Shown one piece after another: positions 61,076 through 64,000 of a DNA stretch of 64,000 bases. The DNA lies in NCBI GenBank assembly GCA_965199135.1, contig OZ240685.1, forward strand, positions 682,001-746,000. The letters run 5' to 3'. Made by a program: the position numbers and the translations under genes. The first letter of the stretch is position 1, and each line of letters opens with the position of its first letter. The notes under the pieces are model-generated. The model did no database searches, had not been told where the DNA came from, and was given only the letters and a program-made list of their open reading frames with translations. Source of the stretch: EB88 sp965199135. Its GTDB lineage: Bacteria; Acidobacteriota; Terriglobia; Terriglobales; Acidobacteriaceae.

Positions 61076-62554
61076 ATGGCAACTGCGGCAGCCACCTTTT
61101 CCTCTGCACTCCTCTCCCGGTACGAGCCCGTCATCGGCCTTGAAGTGCACGTGCAACTGCTCACCCGCACCAAGGCGTTCTGCGGCTGCAGCAACCAGTT
61201 CGGTGCCCAGCCCAATACATTGGTTTGCCCGGTGTGCCTGGGCCTGCCCGGGGCGCTCCCGGTGCTCAACGCCCGCGCTGTGGAGTTCGCCACCCGCGCG
61301 GCCATGGCCATCAACGCCGAGATCCGCGAGACCAGCGTCTTTGCGCGAAAGAACTACTTTTATCCGGACCTCCCCAAGGGCTACCAGATCTCGCAGTTCG
61401 ACAAGCCGCTCGCCGAGAACGGCTGGCTCGATGTCGACACCCCCGCCGGCACCAAGCGCATCGGCATCACGCGGCTGCACATGGAAGAGGACGCAGGCAA
61501 GAGCCTGCATGACGGCGTCCACGATTCCTCCACCAGCACCTCGGTTGACCTGAATCGCTGCGGCACGCCGCTGATTGAAATCGTCAGCGAGCCGGATCTT
61601 CGCACACCCGATGAGGCCTTCGACTACCTCACCCGTTTGAAAGAGATCCTGCTTTACACCGGCGTCTCCGACTGCAACATGGAGGAGGGCTCGCTGCGTT
61701 GCGATGCCAACGTGAGCGTTCGCCCACGCGGGCAGGAGCGGTTCGGTACCAAGGCCGAGGTCAAGAACGTCAACAGCTTCCGCTATATCCGCGCTGCGCT
61801 GGCCTACGAGATCGAGCGCCAGGTAGAGCTAATCGAGAGCGGTGGTCGCGTGGTCCAGGAAACACGGCTCTGGAATGCCGCAGAAGGCCGAACCTATTCC
61901 ATGCGGTCAAAAGAGCAGGCGCACGACTACCGGTATTTCCCTGAGCCGGATCTACCTGCGCTCACCGTCAACTCCGCAATGCAGGCGCGGGTGCGCGAAA
62001 CACTACCCGAACTCCCCGAAGCCCGGCGCAGCCGCATGATCGCCGAGTATGGCATCTCGCCGCAGGACGCGCAGACCCTCACCGCAACGCAGGCCTTTGC
62101 GGATCAGTTCGAGGCAGCCGCGCGCGCCGCGAAGAACCCCCGCCGCGTGGCAAACCTCGTCCAGAGCGAACTCACCTCCCGGCTCAAGCTCAGGGGTCTG
62201 GAGCTCGAACAGTCCCCGATCACGATGGGCGGCATCGCCATGGCTGCCGACCTTGCTGAAGATGGCAAGCTCTCGAGCAAGCAGCTCAAGCAGCTGTTTG
62301 ACACCGCCTTTGAGACGGGCGAGGACTTTGCCGCGGTCTACGAGCGCGAGAAGCCCGAGCAGATTTCCGACACCGGAGCCATCGAGAGCATGATCGACGA
62401 AGTGATCGCTGCCAACCCCAAGCAGGTGGAGCAGTACCGCGGCGGCAAGAAGACAGTCGCGGCCTTCTTTGTCGGGCAGGTCATGCGGCTCAGCAAAGGA
62501 CAGGCAAACCCGGCGATGCTGAACGAACTAGTCGCGCGCAAACTCGATGCTTGA
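61076..62554 (+). CDS. gatB: Asp-tRNA(Asn)/Glu-tRNA(Gln) amidotransferase subunit B
   Basis: A 492-aa subunit of GatCAB, which amidates mischarged Asp-tRNA-Asn or Glu-tRNA-Gln. The cradle domain starts at EPVIGLEVHVQL with a zinc-cysteine set (CGCSN, CPVCLG), followed by the helical and YqeY tail domains. gatA and gatC are not in the window. ATG 61076 is chosen; the frame is open 58 codons further but is not GatB-like. No SD; TAAGCT (61062-61067) ends 8 nt before the ATG. Confidence 0.95.
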   Translation: MATAAATFSSALLSRYEPVIGLEVHVQLLTRTKAFCGCSNQFGAQPNTLVCPVCLGLPGALPVLNARAVEFATRAAMAINAEIRETSVFARKNYFYPDLPKGYQISQFDKPLAENGWLDVDTPAGTKRIGITRLHMEEDAGKSLHDGVHDSSTSTSVDLNRCGTPLIEIVSEPDLRTPDEAFDYLTRLKEILLYTGVSDCNMEEGSLRCDANVSVRPRGQERFGTKAEVKNVNSFRYIRAALAYEIERQVELIESGGRVVQETRLWNAAEGRTYSMRSKEQAHDYRYFPEPDLPALTVNSAMQARVRETLPELPEARRSRMIAEYGISPQDAQTLTATQAFADQFEAAARAAKNPRRVANLVQSELTSRLKLRGLELEQSPITMGGIAMAADLAEDGKLSSKQLKQLFDTAFETGEDFAAVYEREKPEQISDTGAIESMIDEVIAANPKQVEQYRGGKKTVAAFFVGQVMRLSKGQANPAMLNELVARKLDA

Positions 62555-62596
62555 CAGTTACAGATCGCTGATTGTTCATCGCTGCGAGCAGGGGTG

Positions 62597-62612
62597 AGAG
62601 CCGAAAGGCTCT
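62597..62612 (+). other. GNRA-loop hairpin after gatB
   Basis: AGAGCC-GAAA-GGCTCT, 43 bp after the gatB stop. There is no T run, so it is not a standard terminator; it may stabilise the 3' end or belong to the leader of the Crp/Fnr gene. Confidence 0.5.
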
Positions 62613-62755
62613 ACACCAGACCATCGTATGGTGTCGAACAGACGTACTCTTGCATAGACACGTACGTTCAGATAACGCAAGAAGGCGGTCCGCTGGTCTC
62701 ATGACTTGTCTTTGCGCGCGAGGGGTCTCTATTTCCTCCCTTCGCGGTGGACAGC

Positions 62756-63490
62756 ATGCAGACCAACGATATCGACCAGCAATCTTCGAGCAATTTGCCG
62801 CGAAATCGAACGCTCGCATGCCTTTCAAAAACTGCGTATGAGCGGATCTCCCCGCATCTCACACGAGTCGAGCTGCCCCAGGGCACGATCCTCGTGAAGC
62901 CCGACCAGGACATCCAGTGGGTTTACTTCCTGGAACGCGGCATGGGCTCGATGAACAGCATGGACCTCGCCGGCACCCCGGTCGAGGTCGGCATCGTCGG
63001 GCGTGAAGGGCTGATTGGTGTCCAGTCGTTGCTGGGCCAGCGCAGGACCCGGAACTCTGTCACCATGCAGGGTGCTGGCGAAGGTCTACGCGGGCGCGCA
63101 GAAGTGTTGCGCGAGCTGACCCTCGCTGACCCGGAGCTGCTGCAGCAGGTACACACGTTTCTCTACGCCATGCTGGAGCAGACGACCCAGCTGGTGCTCT
63201 GCAACCGGCTGCATGAGCTGGAAGGCCGCCTGGCCCGGTGGCTGTTGATGACCTCGAATTTCATGGAGACCAACGTCATTCGCCTGACCCAGGAATTCCT
63301 CGCAGAGATGTTGGGTGTCGGTCGCCCGGCGGTCACGATCACAGCGGGCCTCCTGCAGCGGAATGGACTCATCACCTACAGTCGAGGCGTGGTGGAGATA
63401 CTGGATAAAAAGGGCCTGCAGGAACGCGCCTGCGAATGTTACGGCATCATTCTGCAGTTGTATCGCGAAGTATACCCACAACTTTACTGA
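62756..63490 (+). CDS. Crp/Fnr family transcriptional regulator
   Basis: A 244-aa regulator with a cyclic-nucleotide-binding-like beta-roll (about 20-135), a dimer helix (QVHTFLYAMLEQTTQLVLCN) and a winged helix-turn-helix with LAEMLGVGRPAVTITAGLLQ. The Fnr-type iron-sulfur cysteines are not present at the N-terminus, and the canonical cAMP-binding RS pair is not obvious, so the signal is unknown. ATG 62756 is chosen over GTG 62747, with GGTGGA 4 nt upstream. A palindrome lies between it and the next gene. Confidence 0.88.
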   Translation: MQTNDIDQQSSSNLPRNRTLACLSKTAYERISPHLTRVELPQGTILVKPDQDIQWVYFLERGMGSMNSMDLAGTPVEVGIVGREGLIGVQSLLGQRRTRNSVTMQGAGEGLRGRAEVLRELTLADPELLQQVHTFLYAMLEQTTQLVLCNRLHELEGRLARWLLMTSNFMETNVIRLTQEFLAEMLGVGRPAVTITAGLLQRNGLITYSRGVVEILDKKGLQERACECYGIILQLYREVYPQLY

Positions 63491-63554
63491 AGTTGCTGTA
63501 TCCGACCGAGTTTCCTCCATGCGCCTCCGCAGTCCACTCTAAGTGAGTAGCTGC

Positions 63555-63585
63555 TAACTCAGAACCTGCACCCGGCTCTGAGTTA
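63555..63585. promoter_or_regulatory. inverted repeat upstream of the second pseudo-receiver
   Basis: TAACTCAGA ... TCTGAGTTA, 9-bp perfect arms with a 13-bp spacer, 32 bp before the ATG. Possible operator for the neighbouring Crp/Fnr regulator or an RNA hairpin. Confidence 0.5.
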
Positions 63586-63616
63586 CACACCGAAAAACGG
63601 CAGCCGGAGAAAACGT

Positions 63617-64000
63617 ATGGCCCAGATACTCTCAATCGGGTTAGATTCCGACCTGCTCGTCTCGCGTGCTCTCGCGCTCGAGGAAACAGGAGCAGAAACC
63701 CTCAGCTTCAAGGTCGAGCCCGCGCTCCTCCTGCTTGCCGGCGAGTTCTACGACGTCGTCGTACTCTGTCACACATTGGATGAGCAGGACGTTGCTCGTG
63801 TCTGCCGCGTCGTTGACCTGTACTGGCCGCTTACGCGCGTCGTCATCATGACAGGCACCCACGATCAGGCGCCTCAGCACACCGATCTCGATGGCGCCGT
63901 GTCGTGGCACTCGCACGCATTCTCACTGCTGCAATGCGTCAAGCAGGTGCTCTCCGAAAGCCCACTCAGACAGGCTCACGACGCGATCATCATCCCCATT
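63617..64000 (+). CDS. degenerate receiver-domain protein, cut by the window edge
   Basis: At least 128 codons with no stop before the edge. The pattern fits a receiver domain: QILSIGLDSD, EFYDVVVLC, RVVIMTG, but the phosphoacceptor after DVVVL is Cys51 rather than Asp, and the lysine near the end is not clear. It is thus a second pseudo-receiver, like the one between infC and rpmI, with a different substitution. GGAGA lies 6 nt before the ATG. The C-terminus is unknown, so an output domain cannot be excluded. Confidence 0.7.
   Translation, partial: MAQILSIGLDSDLLVSRALALEETGAETLSFKVEPALLLLAGEFYDVVVLCHTLDEQDVARVCRVVDLYWPLTRVVIMTGTHDQAPQHTDLDGAVSWHSHAFSLLQCVKQVLSESPLRQAHDAIIIPI

Noticed and set aside
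62555..62755. Cyclic-di-GMP or other riboswitch before the Crp/Fnr gene
   Set aside because: There are several short hairpins, but no match to the GEMM core or another class I know.

Overview
This window looks like a contiguous piece of an acidobacterial chromosome, probably Acidobacteriaceae/Terriglobales. That placement is an inference from several signs: high GC, two Oar-like TonB-dependent receptors with an N-terminal carboxypeptidase-regulatory-like domain, a PheT without the usual OB domain, degenerate receiver proteins, a GtaA-type glutaminase and a DUF885 peptidase. I see no rRNA, tRNA, CRISPR array, prophage or insertion sequence. About 50 genes can be supported; most are housekeeping genes, with a small accessory component.

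Left part (1-16.3 kb, almost all minus strand): a GT-C-like membrane protein and a lectin-like/LssY_C protein, ahcY, and a membrane GGDEF-EAL protein. Then comes a tight minus-strand run pheS-pheT-membrane protein-copZ-copA-ruvB-ada, in which copper export genes sit between translation and DNA repair genes. rpsU (plus strand) closes this block with a strong bidirectional terminator.

Middle (16.6-34 kb): two large TonB-dependent receptors in tandem and a small CheY-like regulator on minus. Then plus-strand mtaB-infC, where infC appears to start at ATC overlapping the mtaB stop, a pseudo-receiver, rpmI-rplT, a DUF2383 protein, a gamma carbonic anhydrase, hisS and aspS. hisS and aspS are separated by 0.7 kb without a recognisable gene but with a 14-bp tandem repeat.

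Right-middle (33.5-54.3 kb): DUF1697, a small outer-membrane protein and a rhomboid-fold protein with both catalytic positions changed (minus). Next is a plus-strand series: Tat-exported amidase, OmpL-like porin, a lone ABC ATPase, a small HTH-like protein, a TSUP permease, DUF971 and GtaA. Then a LOG phosphoribohydrolase, a frameshifted AbrB-type antitoxin remnant, a PcrA/UvrD helicase with a large acidic insertion, a 51-aa basic protein, an amino-acid permease whose start is non-canonical, a zinc alcohol dehydrogenase, galU and DUF885.

Right end (54.6-64 kb): a DNA repair operon on minus, 34-aa ORF-mfd-DHH phosphoesterase-uvsE, which joins transcription-coupled repair, a RecJ-like nuclease and a UV endonuclease. 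On plus are gatB, a Crp/Fnr regulator and a second pseudo-receiver cut by the window edge.

A window-wide pattern is that at least eleven genes lack a Shine-Dalgarno sequence but carry a TAnnnT-like hexamer (GATAAT for the carbonic anhydrase) only 6-13 nt before the start codon, which suggests leaderless or near-leaderless transcripts. Start positions were chosen by hand and are stated where they matter.
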